From Pseudomonadota bacterium (GTDB taxonomy: Bacteria > Pseudomonadota > Gammaproteobacteria > Steroidobacterales > Steroidobacteraceae), in NCBI GenBank assembly GCA_037200975.1, contig JBBCGI010000001.1, forward strand, positions 558,001 to 622,000: a stretch of 64,000 nucleotides of DNA, in the 5' to 3' direction. Both the position numbers and the translations under genes were made by a program. Every line of letters starts with the position of its first letter. The stretch's first letter is position 1. The notes beneath the pieces are model-generated. The model did no database searches and was not told the DNA's origin. It saw nothing but the letters and a program-made list of their open reading frames with translations. Shown here piece by piece: positions 33,034 through 41,840 of the stretch.

Positions 33034-34796
33034 GCCGCGATCTCGGGCGCGGCGCGGGTTTCCGTCGGGCGGTAGACGATGAGCACTGGCCAGCCCGGCT
33101 GCGCCGCCAGCAGGGAGCGGTAGGCGCTGGCGGCCTGGGTGATGTTGGTGATGCCCAGCACCAGCATCTGCGCAGTGCCGGCCGAAAGATTGCGCGTGAG
33201 CTCGGCGACCGTTTCACCGACCGCCAGCTCAGTGCGCATCTCGAGCCGGTGATCGCTCTGCGCCTCGGACCGCGCGTCGAGCAGCGCCCGCATCGGTGCG
33301 GCGCGGCCGGTACCGGCGGGACCTTCCGGCACGATGCCGAGATACACCGCCTCGGCGGACACATGCCGCAACAGGCTGGCGGAGACCGCGAGCGTCGCGC
33401 GGCGTGCCGCTTCCTCGGTCCAGTGGATGAATACCCGAGTCGGGCTCGGCGCATTACGCGGCAGCACCAGCACCTCGCCTGCGCCGTGCCGCAGCAGCCA
33501 GTCCACGGTATCCGCGGCTTCGGTGCCCGCGTAGATCGCGGCAACACCGGCCAGCGGCGGCGCGGCCGCTGAGAGATCGATGGCGCGCAAGCCGACGCGG
33601 GTTTTCATACGCGTCGACAGGCTCTCGAGCAACGGCTCGTGCGCCAGTTGCGCGGCGATCGCCTCGGTCGGCGCGCAGGCCAGAAAACTCGACAGCGGCG
33701 TCGGCAACACATGCAGCCGCCGCGCGCCGATCACCACGTGCGCGCCGGCGCGCAGCGGCAGATCTCGCCGTTCGGGCTGCGTGCGTGTGACTTCGACCAG
33801 CACCTCCCCCGCCGTGCCGCCTAACAACTGCGCCGCGCAGGGCGCGTCGAGGATACGCACGCGCAGCCGCTCCAGGGCGCCGGTGAAAATGATCTCTTCC
33901 ACCGACGCGCGCGCGATGTAGTTGGAGGTCAGTGATTCGCGCGCCAGCGCCAGCTCCACTTCCTCGGGCCGCAGCACCGCCACCACTTCGGTGTCGCGGC
34001 CCGCGTGTGATACTTCACTGCCCACGGCGCTCACCGGAGTCGCGCCGAACCGGACCCCGTCGACACCCTGGTTGGCGAGCAACAGGTTGGCGGCGCCGAG
34101 AAAGGTGGCGACGAAGCGCGTCGCCGGCTGCGCGTACAGATCGGTCGGCTGTCCCACTTCGAGCAGGCGGCCGTGGTTCATGACGCCGATGGTGTCGGCC
34201 AGCGCAAACGCTTCTTCCTGGTCGTGCGTGACCAGCACGGTGGTGATGCCGAGCTCGCGTTGCACGGCGCGGATGGTGCGCCGGAGTTCTTCACGGATCT
34301 TTGCATCCAGCGCGCCGAACGGTTCGTCCAGCAGCAGAACTTGCGGCTTGTGCGCCAGGGCGCGCGCCACGGCGACGCGCTGCTGCTGACCGCCCGACAG
34401 CTGGCCGGGCAGACGCTCGTCCATGCCTTCGAGCGCGACCAGCTTGAGCAATTCCTGGCGGCGCGCGCGCCGGTCGGCAGCCTTCATGCGGCGGACACGC
34501 AGCGCGAATTCGATGTTGTCCGCCACGGTCATGTGGCGGAACAGGGCGTAGTTCTGGAACACGAGGCCGACGCCGCGATCGCGCGCGCGCACGTGCGTGA
34601 CGTCCTTGCCGTGCAGGGAGATGCGCCCGTGATCGATGCCGGTCAGGCCCGCGACGGCGCGCAACAGCGTCGATTTGCCACTGCCGGAGGGGCCCAACAG
34701 GACGAAGAACTCGCCTTCCCCGACTTCGATGGACACATCGTTGACGACGGGCTGGTCCTGATACCGCTTGGTGACTTGATCGAGCGCGATGGACAT
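33030..34796 (-). CDS. cysA: CysA-type sulfate ABC ATPase fused to a universal-stress-protein-like C-terminal half
   Basis: At 588 aa this is far longer than a normal CysA (about 330-365). Residues 1-240 are a standard ABC ATPase: Walker A GPSGSGKST (35-43), QLSGGQQQRVAVARAL, LLLDEPFGALD, and switch His in VTHDQEEAFAL. A TOBE-like region follows to about 365. The extra ~220 residues resemble universal stress protein folds, possibly two half-domains: VAAIYAGTEAADTVDWLLRHGAGEVLVLP, then TRVFIHWTEEAARRATLAVSASLL, MRTELAVGETVAELTRNL and AQMLVLGITNI...PVLIVYRP. Such a domain could bind ATP/AMP and regulate transport. It is the first gene of the operon. Confidence 0.88.
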   Translation of the reverse strand: MSIALDQVTKRYQDQPVVNDVSIEVGEGEFFVLLGPSGSGKSTLLRAVAGLTGIDHGRISLHGKDVTHVRARDRGVGLVFQNYALFRHMTVADNIEFALRVRRMKAADRRARRQELLKLVALEGMDERLPGQLSGGQQQRVAVARALAHKPQVLLLDEPFGALDAKIREELRRTIRAVQRELGITTVLVTHDQEEAFALADTIGVMNHGRLLEVGQPTDLYAQPATRFVATFLGAANLLLANQGVDGVRFGATPVSAVGSEVSHAGRDTEVVAVLRPEEVELALARESLTSNYIARASVEEIIFTGALERLRVRILDAPCAAQLLGGTAGEVLVEVTRTQPERRDLPLRAGAHVVIGARRLHVLPTPLSSFLACAPTEAIAAQLAHEPLLESLSTRMKTRVGLRAIDLSAAAPPLAGVAAIYAGTEAADTVDWLLRHGAGEVLVLPRNAPSPTRVFIHWTEEAARRATLAVSASLLRHVSAEAVYLGIVPEGPAGTGRAAPMRALLDARSEAQSDHRLEMRTELAVGETVAELTRNLSAGTAQMLVLGITNITQAASAYRSLLAAQPGWPVLIVYRPTETRAAPEIAA

Positions 34797-34972
34797 GGTT
34801 TGACTTGGGGGTAAAAACCGGCGGTCATGCTATCAGCTGGCAGGTAGTGACCCGAGTAACGGTCTAGTTACAATCCGGTCACAACAAGGTATTTGACGGC
34901 GGAACTTAAACCTCCCTCTTCCCGACTAACCGGTACACTTTTTGGCCTGTTACGGCCGCGAGAATCATCAAG

Positions 34973-35836
34973 ATGGCAACCGAAAGCAACGCTCCCGTGT
35001 CCGTGGCCGCCACCCGCCAGGAGCGTCCCCACTGGGTGCTCGACGACGCGGTCTACAGCATCAGCGCGCTGCTCCTGTCCGTCATCGTCATCCACAGCTT
35101 CTGGACCCTGATCATCCGCCCGCGCGCCGAAGCCGTGCTGTCGCAGAAGGTCACGATCACCAACACCAGCAACGTCAAAGCCCAGGTGCTCCAGCTGCGC
35201 TCGGTGTACGTGATCCTCAAGGATCACGAGCAGGAAGGCTGCGTCATCCTGATGTTCTGGTCGCTCGCGTTGCTCGGCCGCCAGTTCTACGAGACGCGCA
35301 AGAGTCGCGCCCTGCTCGACCGCGACTACGTCCGCATCGGCGAGGCGCAGGTGGTGTTGCCCGAAGATTCCCGCGTGTATTCCCGGCCGATCGAGGCGCT
35401 GCCGCGCGAGGAACAGGATGGCTTCCTGCCACGCCTGCTGATGGTGGCGTACAACCGCTTCGGCGCCACGCGCAGCGTGCAGGACGCCGCGGAAGCGGTG
35501 CGCGACGAATGCGAATTCGAAACCGCGAGCCTCGACACGAAATTGTCGATGGTCCGTTTTACTGCCTGGGCCATTCCGGCCGTGGGCTTCGTGGGCACGG
35601 TGCGCGGCATCGGCGCCGCGCTGCAGGAAGCGCAGGGCGCCATGGGTGGCGACATCTCCGGCGTCACGATGGGTCTCGGCGTCACGTTCAATGCCACGCT
35701 GACCGCGCTGGTCTGTTGCATCGTGGTGATGTTCTGGATGCACCAGCTGCAGCAGTTCCAGGACCGCCTGGTGCTCGATTCACGCACCTACGTGGATCGC
35801 CAGCTGCTGCGCAAGATGCGCGTCGTCTCGAAGTAG
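34973..35836 (+). CDS. MotA/TolQ/ExbB-type proton-channel family protein
   Basis: A 287-aa membrane protein. TM1 is near 30-50 (VYSISALLLSVIVIHSFWTLI), another hydrophobic stretch near 88-103, and the conserved MotA/TolQ/ExbB core comes late: WAIPAVGFVGTVRGIGAALQEAQ with GVTFNATLTALVCCIVVMFWMH. The conserved TM3 threonine region and glycine-rich TM2 are visible. Such subunits couple proton flow to mechanical work on the outer membrane or cell wall. No ExbD/TolR/MotB partner is adjacent, and the Gly-rich substitutions differ from true ExbB, so the partner is unknown. It lies 176 bp from divergent cysA. Confidence 0.78.
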   Translation: MATESNAPVSVAATRQERPHWVLDDAVYSISALLLSVIVIHSFWTLIIRPRAEAVLSQKVTITNTSNVKAQVLQLRSVYVILKDHEQEGCVILMFWSLALLGRQFYETRKSRALLDRDYVRIGEAQVVLPEDSRVYSRPIEALPREEQDGFLPRLLMVAYNRFGATRSVQDAAEAVRDECEFETASLDTKLSMVRFTAWAIPAVGFVGTVRGIGAALQEAQGAMGGDISGVTMGLGVTFNATLTALVCCIVVMFWMHQLQQFQDRLVLDSRTYVDRQLLRKMRVVSK

Positions 35837-35857
35837 TCCGGCGCGCGCGCAAGGCGC

Positions 35858-37276
35858 TTGCGCACCCTCGTCTGGTATCGCGGCAAGGATCTGCGCATCG
35901 CGGATCATGCGCCGCTGCGCGCCGCCGCCCAAGACGGTGGCGAGGTCATTCCGCTGTTCGTGCTCGACGAACATTTCTTCAGGCCCGCGGCGGCGCAACG
36001 CACGCCGTTTCGCATCCAGTTCCTGCTGGAATCCATCGCGTCGCTGGCCGCCAATCTCGAACATCTCGGCTCACGGCTGATCCTGGTCGGCGGCCGCAGC
36101 GTCGAGGTTATCCCGCGGCTCGCGAAATCGTGGCGAGTCGATCGGGTCGTGGCCCAGAGCTGGGTCGCGCCGGTCGGCCGTGAGCGCGATCGCAAGATTG
36201 CGAAATCGCTGACCGTGCCGCTCGAGTTGTTCGACACCGAAACTCTGTGCCCGCCCGGTACGCTGCGCACCGGCGGCGGCGACCCCTTTTCGGTATTCAC
36301 CGCATTCGCGCGCGCCTTCGCTCGCGACATGCGTGTCGAAGGCACATTGGCCGCGCCGCGCGCGCTGCCACCCATCCCCGCCGATGTGAAAACCCGCGGC
36401 GCCGCGCTACCGACACCGGCGTCGCTGGGCATCACACACAATCCGCGCGTTCAACCGGGCGGCGAACGCCATGCGCGGCTGCGCCTCAGGAGCTGGCTAG
36501 CGAAAGCCGCCCGCGACTACGACGAGCTGCGCGATCGCATGGATCTGCCGGGCACCAGCCGCCTGTCGGCGGATCTGAAGTTCGGCACCTTGTCGGTGCG
36601 CACGGCATGGAACGCGGTAGATAGGGCGCTGCGCGAAGTGTCGCCCGACGCATTGCGTGTCTATCAGAACGAATTGTTGTGGCGCGAGTTCGCGCACTCC
36701 ACGTTGTTCGACCGGCCGCAGCTGCTGACGGACACGTTTCGCGCCGAATGGCGGAATTTCCCGTGGCGCGACGACGCCGACGGCTGGCTCGCCTGGGTGG
36801 AGGGCAGCACCGGTTATCCGGTGGTCGACGCGGCCGCGCGCGAGCTTTCGGCATCGGGTTTCGTGCACAACCGCGCGCGCATGATCGCCGCCAGTTTTCT
36901 CGCCAAACACCTGCTGATCGATTTCCGCCGGGGCGAGCGCCATTACTTCGACCTGCTCACCGACGGCGACTGGGCCAACAACGACGCGGGCTGGCAATGG
37001 TCCGCGGGTTGCGGTTGCGATGCGCAACCGTGGTTCCGGATCTTCAACGCGGTCACGCAGGGCGAACGGTTCGATCCGGCGGGCGACTACGTGCGCGAAT
37101 GGGTGCCCGAGCTCGCGTTGCTGCCGGCGAAGTACATTCACTCACCCTGGCTGGCGCCGGCCGCGGTGCTGGCCGCCGCGGGCGTGCGCCTCGGCACGAA
37201 CTACCCGCATCCGATCGTCGATCACGCGTTCGCGCGGCGGCGATTCCTCGACACGGCGAAACGGCATCTCGGCTAA
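35858..37276 (+). CDS. phrB: Deoxyribodipyrimidine photolyase (cryptochrome/photolyase class I)
   Basis: A 472-aa flavoenzyme. N-terminal alpha/beta photolyase domain (about 1-130) begins TLVWYRGKDLRIADHAPL. The C-terminal FAD-binding helical domain contains DLPGTSRLSADLKFGTLSVR, WREFAHSTLF, STGYPVVDAAAREL, GFVHNRARMIAASFLAKHLLIDFRRG and WQWSAGCGCDAQPWFRIFN. These are the class I CPD photolyase motifs that repair UV dimers with blue light. It begins at a TTG 21 bp after the preceding gene, and only 1 bp separates its stop from the next start, implying one transcription unit. Confidence 0.92.
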   Translation: MRTLVWYRGKDLRIADHAPLRAAAQDGGEVIPLFVLDEHFFRPAAAQRTPFRIQFLLESIASLAANLEHLGSRLILVGGRSVEVIPRLAKSWRVDRVVAQSWVAPVGRERDRKIAKSLTVPLELFDTETLCPPGTLRTGGGDPFSVFTAFARAFARDMRVEGTLAAPRALPPIPADVKTRGAALPTPASLGITHNPRVQPGGERHARLRLRSWLAKAARDYDELRDRMDLPGTSRLSADLKFGTLSVRTAWNAVDRALREVSPDALRVYQNELLWREFAHSTLFDRPQLLTDTFRAEWRNFPWRDDADGWLAWVEGSTGYPVVDAAARELSASGFVHNRARMIAASFLAKHLLIDFRRGERHYFDLLTDGDWANNDAGWQWSAGCGCDAQPWFRIFNAVTQGERFDPAGDYVREWVPELALLPAKYIHSPWLAPAAVLAAAGVRLGTNYPHPIVDHAFARRRFLDTAKRHLG

Positions 37277-37277
37277 G

Positions 37278-37643
37278 ATGCGCGCCGTGAATCGCCTGCG
37301 CGCACTGCGTTTCCGGTCGTATGTAATGCCATTGCTGCTGGCGGCACTGGTGTTCCGTGTGCTCGTTCCGCCGGGTTTCATGATGGGCGGCGCAGGATCG
37401 ACCAGCCTGCAGGTGGCGATGTGCACCACCACGCCGGGCAAGAGCGAAACGATCGAGCTGCCGGGCCGCGCGGCGCCCCATTGCGAATACTGCGTGGCGC
37501 CGCCGCTCGGCGCGCCGTTCGCCGCCGGTCGCATCGATCCGCCGCTGCGGGCATTTTCTCCACCTTTCAAATCCGTGGTCGCGCAGCTCGCCGGCGCCAC
37601 GATCCTGCGTGCGCAATCCGCGCGCGCTCCCCCCAGCGCCTGA
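37278..37643 (+). CDS. DUF2946-type small exported protein
   Basis: A 121-aa protein with an N-terminal membrane segment (YVMPLLLAALVFRVLVPPGFM), then MCTTTPGKSETIELPG and CEYCVAPP. The pattern PGFM....C-x-C and the later HCEYC is typical of DUF2946-type proteins, which are often encoded beside copper-responsive PCu(A)C proteins and TonB receptors. That is the arrangement here: the next gene combines both. A role in copper handling is inferred from linkage. Confidence 0.7.
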   Translation: MRAVNRLRALRFRSYVMPLLLAALVFRVLVPPGFMMGGAGSTSLQVAMCTTTPGKSETIELPGRAAPHCEYCVAPPLGAPFAAGRIDPPLRAFSPPFKSVVAQLAGATILRAQSARAPPSA

Positions 37644-37730
37644 TCGAACCGGTTCCTCCGGGAACCTCACCGATCGTTCCTCGCGGTCACGCCGTTGCGT
37701 GGACGCGCCGCATTGTCTTGGGGAATACAC

Positions 37731-40382
37731 ATGTTTCATCGCCTCCTGGCGTTGCTCGCCGCCGGCCTCATCGCCGGCACGGCCGGCGCGCACAGTTACG
37801 AAATCGGTCATCTCGTCATCGGACATCCCTGGTCGCCGCCCACGCCGGCCGGCCGGCCGGTGGGCGTGGCCTATCTATCCATCACCAACAACGGAACTGC
37901 CGCCGACACCTTGACCGGCGTGAGCTCGCCGTTCGCCGCCAGCGTGCAGATGCACCAGACCACCACGTCCGAAGGGATGGCCCGCATGCGCCCGCTGACC
38001 GAGCTCACGATCGCGCCGGGCAAGACCGTGAAGATAGAACCTGGCGGCATCCACCTGATGCTCATGGGCCTGAACGGGCCGCTGGTCGCGGGCACGACGG
38101 TGCCGTTGACGCTGGAATTCCGGAATGCCGGCCGCGTCACGGTGCAGCTCAACGTCGAAGAACGCGACGCGCCGCCCGCCGCGGAAAATACGCTGAGCCA
38201 GTCGATGGGCGTGGTCACCGTGGTGGCGCGGCGGCCGAGCTCGTTGCCGACCCAGATTCCGACCACCATCGAGGGAATCACCGGCGAGACGGTCGCGCGC
38301 AGCATCAACGCCACCGACAGCGAAGACGCGCTCAAGTACTTCCCCAGCCTCAACGTGCGCAAGCGCTACACCGGCGATTTCGACCACGCGGTGCTCGCGA
38401 GCCGCGCGTCGGGCACGCAGAACAGCGCGCGCTCGCTGGTGTACGCGGACGGCATCCTGCTGTCGAACTTGCTGGGCAATGGCGCCACTTTCACGCCGCG
38501 CTGGGGCCTGGTCACGCCGGAGGAGATCGAACGTGTCGATGTGTTGTACGGCCCGTTCTCCGCGGCGTACGCCGGCAATTCGGTCGGCGCCGTCGTGGAC
38601 TACGTCACGCGCATGCCGGAGCAGCTCGAGTTGCGGGCGCGTCTGTCGTCGTTCAGTGAAGACTTCCACGTTTACGGCACCGACCAGTCGTACTCGGGCT
38701 GGCAGGCCAGCACCTCCTACGGCGATACGCGCGGCGACTCCTCGTGGTGGCTCAACTTCAGCAGGCTCGACAGCGACGGCCACCCGATCGCCTATGCGAC
38801 CAAGCTGCTTTCGGCCGGGACACCCGGCGGTGGTGGCACTCCGGTCAGCGGCGCGCTCCCGGCGCGCAATCCGCGTAACCAGGACTGGTGGTTGTTAGGC
38901 GCGACCAACGCCATCCATACCGTCCAGGATCATGCCAAGCTCAAGTTCGCGCATGATTTCAGCGACACGCTGCGCCTGTCGTATACGCTCGGCGCCTGGC
39001 ACAACGATGCGACGCGCGAATCCGTGAGCTGGCTGCGCGACGCGTCGGGCGCGCCCGTGTGGAGCGGCGCGGTCAATATCGAGGGTCGCGCCTACACCGT
39101 GGGCCCCACCGAGATGGGGCCGGCCGAATCCGCGCTGACCCACCTCATGCACGGACTGTCGCTGCGCAAACGACGCGTGGGTGCGTGGGACCTGGAGCTG
39201 AACGCGAGCCTGTATGACTACCGCCGCGATGAAGCGCGCTCGCCGAACAACCCGCCCCCGGCGGCGCTGAGCGGCGGCGGCGGACGCCTCGTCGACGCGT
39301 CCGGCACGGGCTGGTCGACGCTCGCCTTGCGGGCGGACTGGCATCCCGACGACGACGCGCATTTCGTCGAGCTGGGACTGCAACGCGACGAATACCGTCT
39401 GCGCACCCGGGTTTCCGCCACGACGGACTGGTTGCGCGGCGCAGCCGGCGCGCGTATCTCCGCGTTCCGCGGCAATGCCAGGCTGACCAGCGCCTTCGCA
39501 CAGGACAGCTGGAAGCTCTCGCCCGCCTGGTCCGCGACGTTCGGCGCGCGCCTCGAACACTGGCAGGCGGAAGATGGCGCCATCTCGAATGCCACGCAAA
39601 CGCTGTCGTTCCCGTCCCGCGCCGACACTTATATATCTCCCAAGGCGGCGCTCTCGTTTGCCGCAGCGCGGGATTTCACGTTGAAGGCTTCGATCGGACG
39701 CGCCGTGCGCGTTCCCACGGTATCCGAGCTCTACCAGGGTTCGATCGCGTCGAACGAGATCGTCGACAACGATCCCGATCTGGCACCCGAACGTTCGTGG
39801 ACGCAGGAGATCTCCGCGCTCTTCGACTTCGATCACGGCAGCTTCCGTTCCACCGTTTTTATCGAGGACACGCGCGATGCGTTGTATTCGCAGCTCAACG
39901 TAGTTGCAGGCGCGACGGTGACCACGATCCAGAACGTCGGCCGCATGAAGACACGCGGCCTCGAGCTGGCCGGCAACTGGCGCGCGCTGGATGCGCTGGA
40001 ATTGTCGGGCAGTGTCACGTACGCGCATTCGCGCATCGCCCGGAACGACGCGTTTCCCGACAGCGTCGGCAAGCAGCAGCCGCGCGTGCCAGAGTGGCGC
40101 GCCACCGCGCTGGCCGCGTGGCGTCCGGTCGAGCGTCTGAGCTGCACGCTGGGCGCGCGTTTCAGCGGCCGGCAATTCAACCAGCTCGACAATTCCGATC
40201 CACATGGCACGGCGTACACGGGCACCAGCCGATTTTTCGTCGCCGATGTGCGGCTGCGCTACGAATTCGGCGCGCACTGGAACGCGGCGCTGGGCATCGA
40301 CAACCTCGGGAACGAGCGTTACTGGGCGTTTCATCCCTACTCGCGCCGCACCGTCAACGCCGAGATCGCCGCCAGCCTGTAG
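37731..40382 (+). CDS. PCu(A)C copper-chaperone domain fused to a TonB-dependent receptor
   Basis: An 883-aa outer-membrane protein. After a signal peptide (1-20), residues about 22-145 form a PCu(A)C (DUF461) domain with the canonical copper motif intact: H75-x10-M86-x21-H108-x-M110. The chain continues through a short linker directly into a TonB plug (about 165-300, VVARRPSSLPTQIPTTIEGITGETVA, YGPFSAAYAGNSVGAVVDYVT) and a full beta-barrel to the C-terminus (ending RRTVNAEIAASL). Periplasmic PCu(A)C proteins normally are separate chaperones delivering Cu(I) to cytochrome oxidase. Tethered to a receptor, the domain could capture Cu as it enters. ATG 37731 has TTGGGGA upstream. There is no frameshift or stop at the junction. 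Confidence 0.9.
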   Translation: MFHRLLALLAAGLIAGTAGAHSYEIGHLVIGHPWSPPTPAGRPVGVAYLSITNNGTAADTLTGVSSPFAASVQMHQTTTSEGMARMRPLTELTIAPGKTVKIEPGGIHLMLMGLNGPLVAGTTVPLTLEFRNAGRVTVQLNVEERDAPPAAENTLSQSMGVVTVVARRPSSLPTQIPTTIEGITGETVARSINATDSEDALKYFPSLNVRKRYTGDFDHAVLASRASGTQNSARSLVYADGILLSNLLGNGATFTPRWGLVTPEEIERVDVLYGPFSAAYAGNSVGAVVDYVTRMPEQLELRARLSSFSEDFHVYGTDQSYSGWQASTSYGDTRGDSSWWLNFSRLDSDGHPIAYATKLLSAGTPGGGGTPVSGALPARNPRNQDWWLLGATNAIHTVQDHAKLKFAHDFSDTLRLSYTLGAWHNDATRESVSWLRDASGAPVWSGAVNIEGRAYTVGPTEMGPAESALTHLMHGLSLRKRRVGAWDLELNASLYDYRRDEARSPNNPPPAALSGGGGRLVDASGTGWSTLALRADWHPDDDAHFVELGLQRDEYRLRTRVSATTDWLRGAAGARISAFRGNARLTSAFAQDSWKLSPAWSATFGARLEHWQAEDGAISNATQTLSFPSRADTYISPKAALSFAAARDFTLKASIGRAVRVPTVSELYQGSIASNEIVDNDPDLAPERSWTQEISALFDFDHGSFRSTVFIEDTRDALYSQLNVVAGATVTTIQNVGRMKTRGLELAGNWRALDALELSGSVTYAHSRIARNDAFPDSVGKQQPRVPEWRATALAAWRPVERLSCTLGARFSGRQFNQLDNSDPHGTAYTGTSRFFVADVRLRYEFGAHWNAALGIDNLGNERYWAFHPYSRRTVNAEIAASL

Positions 40383-40436
40383 GCCGGGGTTCCGGTGGGC
40401 ACGCGGATGACGCCGCGCCTGCCCTCGCCCGTCAAC

Positions 40437-41747
40437 CTAGTCGGGCATGCGCTGGCCGCGCGTCTCGAGCACCCACTTCATGCAAAGCAGACCTACGATC
40501 GGCACGAATCCGATCATGAACAGCGCGCGCAGCACGATGGCCGGATCGCCCTTGCCTGCGGTCGCCACCGCGCCCACCGCGAACACGCCGAAGGCGGCGA
40601 TCACCCGGCCGACGTTGTAGCAGAAGCCCGCGCCGGTCGAACGCAGCCGGGTCGGGAACAGCTCCGGTAGATAGAACGTGAAGCTGCCGAAGATGCCGAA
40701 CACCGACAGGCCGATGAAGAAATACATGTACAGCCGCGTCTCGGATGGCATGTCGAGACCGAACGTCGCCAGCAGCGACAAGGCGCTGGCGCTGAAATAG
40801 ATCCGGTACATCGTGCGGCGGCCCAGGCGCTTCGCGATCGGGATCGTCAGCAAGGTGCCGATGAGGCCGCCGAGATTGAACCAGTTGGTCGCAAGCTTGA
40901 TCCACGCCTGCTTGAGCGCGGCGGTGGCCTGCGGATCGAGCCCGCGCACGACCGCCTCGGCTCCGGCCAGGCCGTTCGCAACCGCCTGAATGAACGCGTT
41001 ACAGCTCCACCAGGTGATGAGTGCGACGATGGCGACCACCAACGCGCTGACCGTGCGCGGCAGGATGTCGGGCGCGAAGATCTCGCGCAGCCGCGCGGGC
41101 GCCGCGGATGCGGCGACCTTGGCCCAGCGTTCGGGCTCCTTGACGAACATGCGCACCGCGAACGCCACCGCCGCCGGAGCCAGGCCGAACATGAGCACGT
41201 AGCGCCACGACTTCGACGGATCGTGCGCGAACCAGCTGCCCGCGACTTCCGCGTTGACGAAGGTGGCGAGAAACAGTCCGAACGGCGCGGACGTATAGAG
41301 CAAAGCACCCGCCTCGACGCGCGACTCTTCCGGCACCACTTCCGCGACCATCGCGGAGCCCGCCGCCCATTCACCGCCGATGCCGAGGCTGGCGATGAGG
41401 CGAAAAGCGATCAGCTGCCACATGTCGGTGACGAAGGCGCAGCCGGCGGTGCCGAGCGCGTACAGCAACATGGTGATCAGCAACACGCGCTTGCGGCCGA
41501 ACCGGTCGCTGATCGGGCCGAAGATCACGCCGCCCGCGGCCCAGCCGAGCAGGAACAGCGAGTTCAGGATGCCGGTCCAGTAGGGCAACGCGGCCTTGGC
41601 GGCCTCGCCGCCGATCGGGATGCCTAACAACGTCGGAATGGCGTTGGGCGCGACGAAGTTGAAGAGCAACCCGTCGAAGATATCGAAGCCCCATCCCAGC
41701 CAGGCGGCGGCGAAGACAGTCCACTGGTAACGCGTGAGTTTGATCAC
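40437..41747 (-). CDS. MFS transporter (metabolite:H+ symporter type)
   Basis: A 436-aa, 12-TM transporter. The GxxxDRxGRK-type motif SDRFGRKRVLLITMLLYALG after TM2 and RLIASLGIGGEWAAGSAMVAEVVPEESR in TM4 place it with the metabolite/aromatic-acid:H+ symporters. The late motif LPELFPTRLRSTGAGFCYNVGR is also typical. It starts at a GTG (41747); an in-frame ATG 84 bp upstream adds a non-native-looking segment. The substrate is unknown. It lies downstream of the c-di-GMP gene pair on the same strand. Confidence 0.85.
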   Translation of the reverse strand: MIKLTRYQWTVFAAAWLGWGFDIFDGLLFNFVAPNAIPTLLGIPIGGEAAKAALPYWTGILNSLFLLGWAAGGVIFGPISDRFGRKRVLLITMLLYALGTAGCAFVTDMWQLIAFRLIASLGIGGEWAAGSAMVAEVVPEESRVEAGALLYTSAPFGLFLATFVNAEVAGSWFAHDPSKSWRYVLMFGLAPAAVAFAVRMFVKEPERWAKVAASAAPARLREIFAPDILPRTVSALVVAIVALITWWSCNAFIQAVANGLAGAEAVVRGLDPQATAALKQAWIKLATNWFNLGGLIGTLLTIPIAKRLGRRTMYRIYFSASALSLLATFGLDMPSETRLYMYFFIGLSVFGIFGSFTFYLPELFPTRLRSTGAGFCYNVGRVIAAFGVFAVGAVATAGKGDPAIVLRALFMIGFVPIVGLLCMKWVLETRGQRMPD

Positions 41748-41840
41748 GCGGCGCAGTGTAATGGGTTGGAGTCGGGTGGTCGATTTGCCTGCGCCATCGG
41801 AAGCGATTCCTCGTTTCCCGGCAAACGGCAAATGATCCCG

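Noticed and set aside
38140-38260. Separation of the PCu(A)C and TonB parts by a stop or frameshift
   Set aside because: The frame is continuous through the linker, and no ribosome site or start codon with signal peptide precedes the plug, so a single fused protein is favoured.
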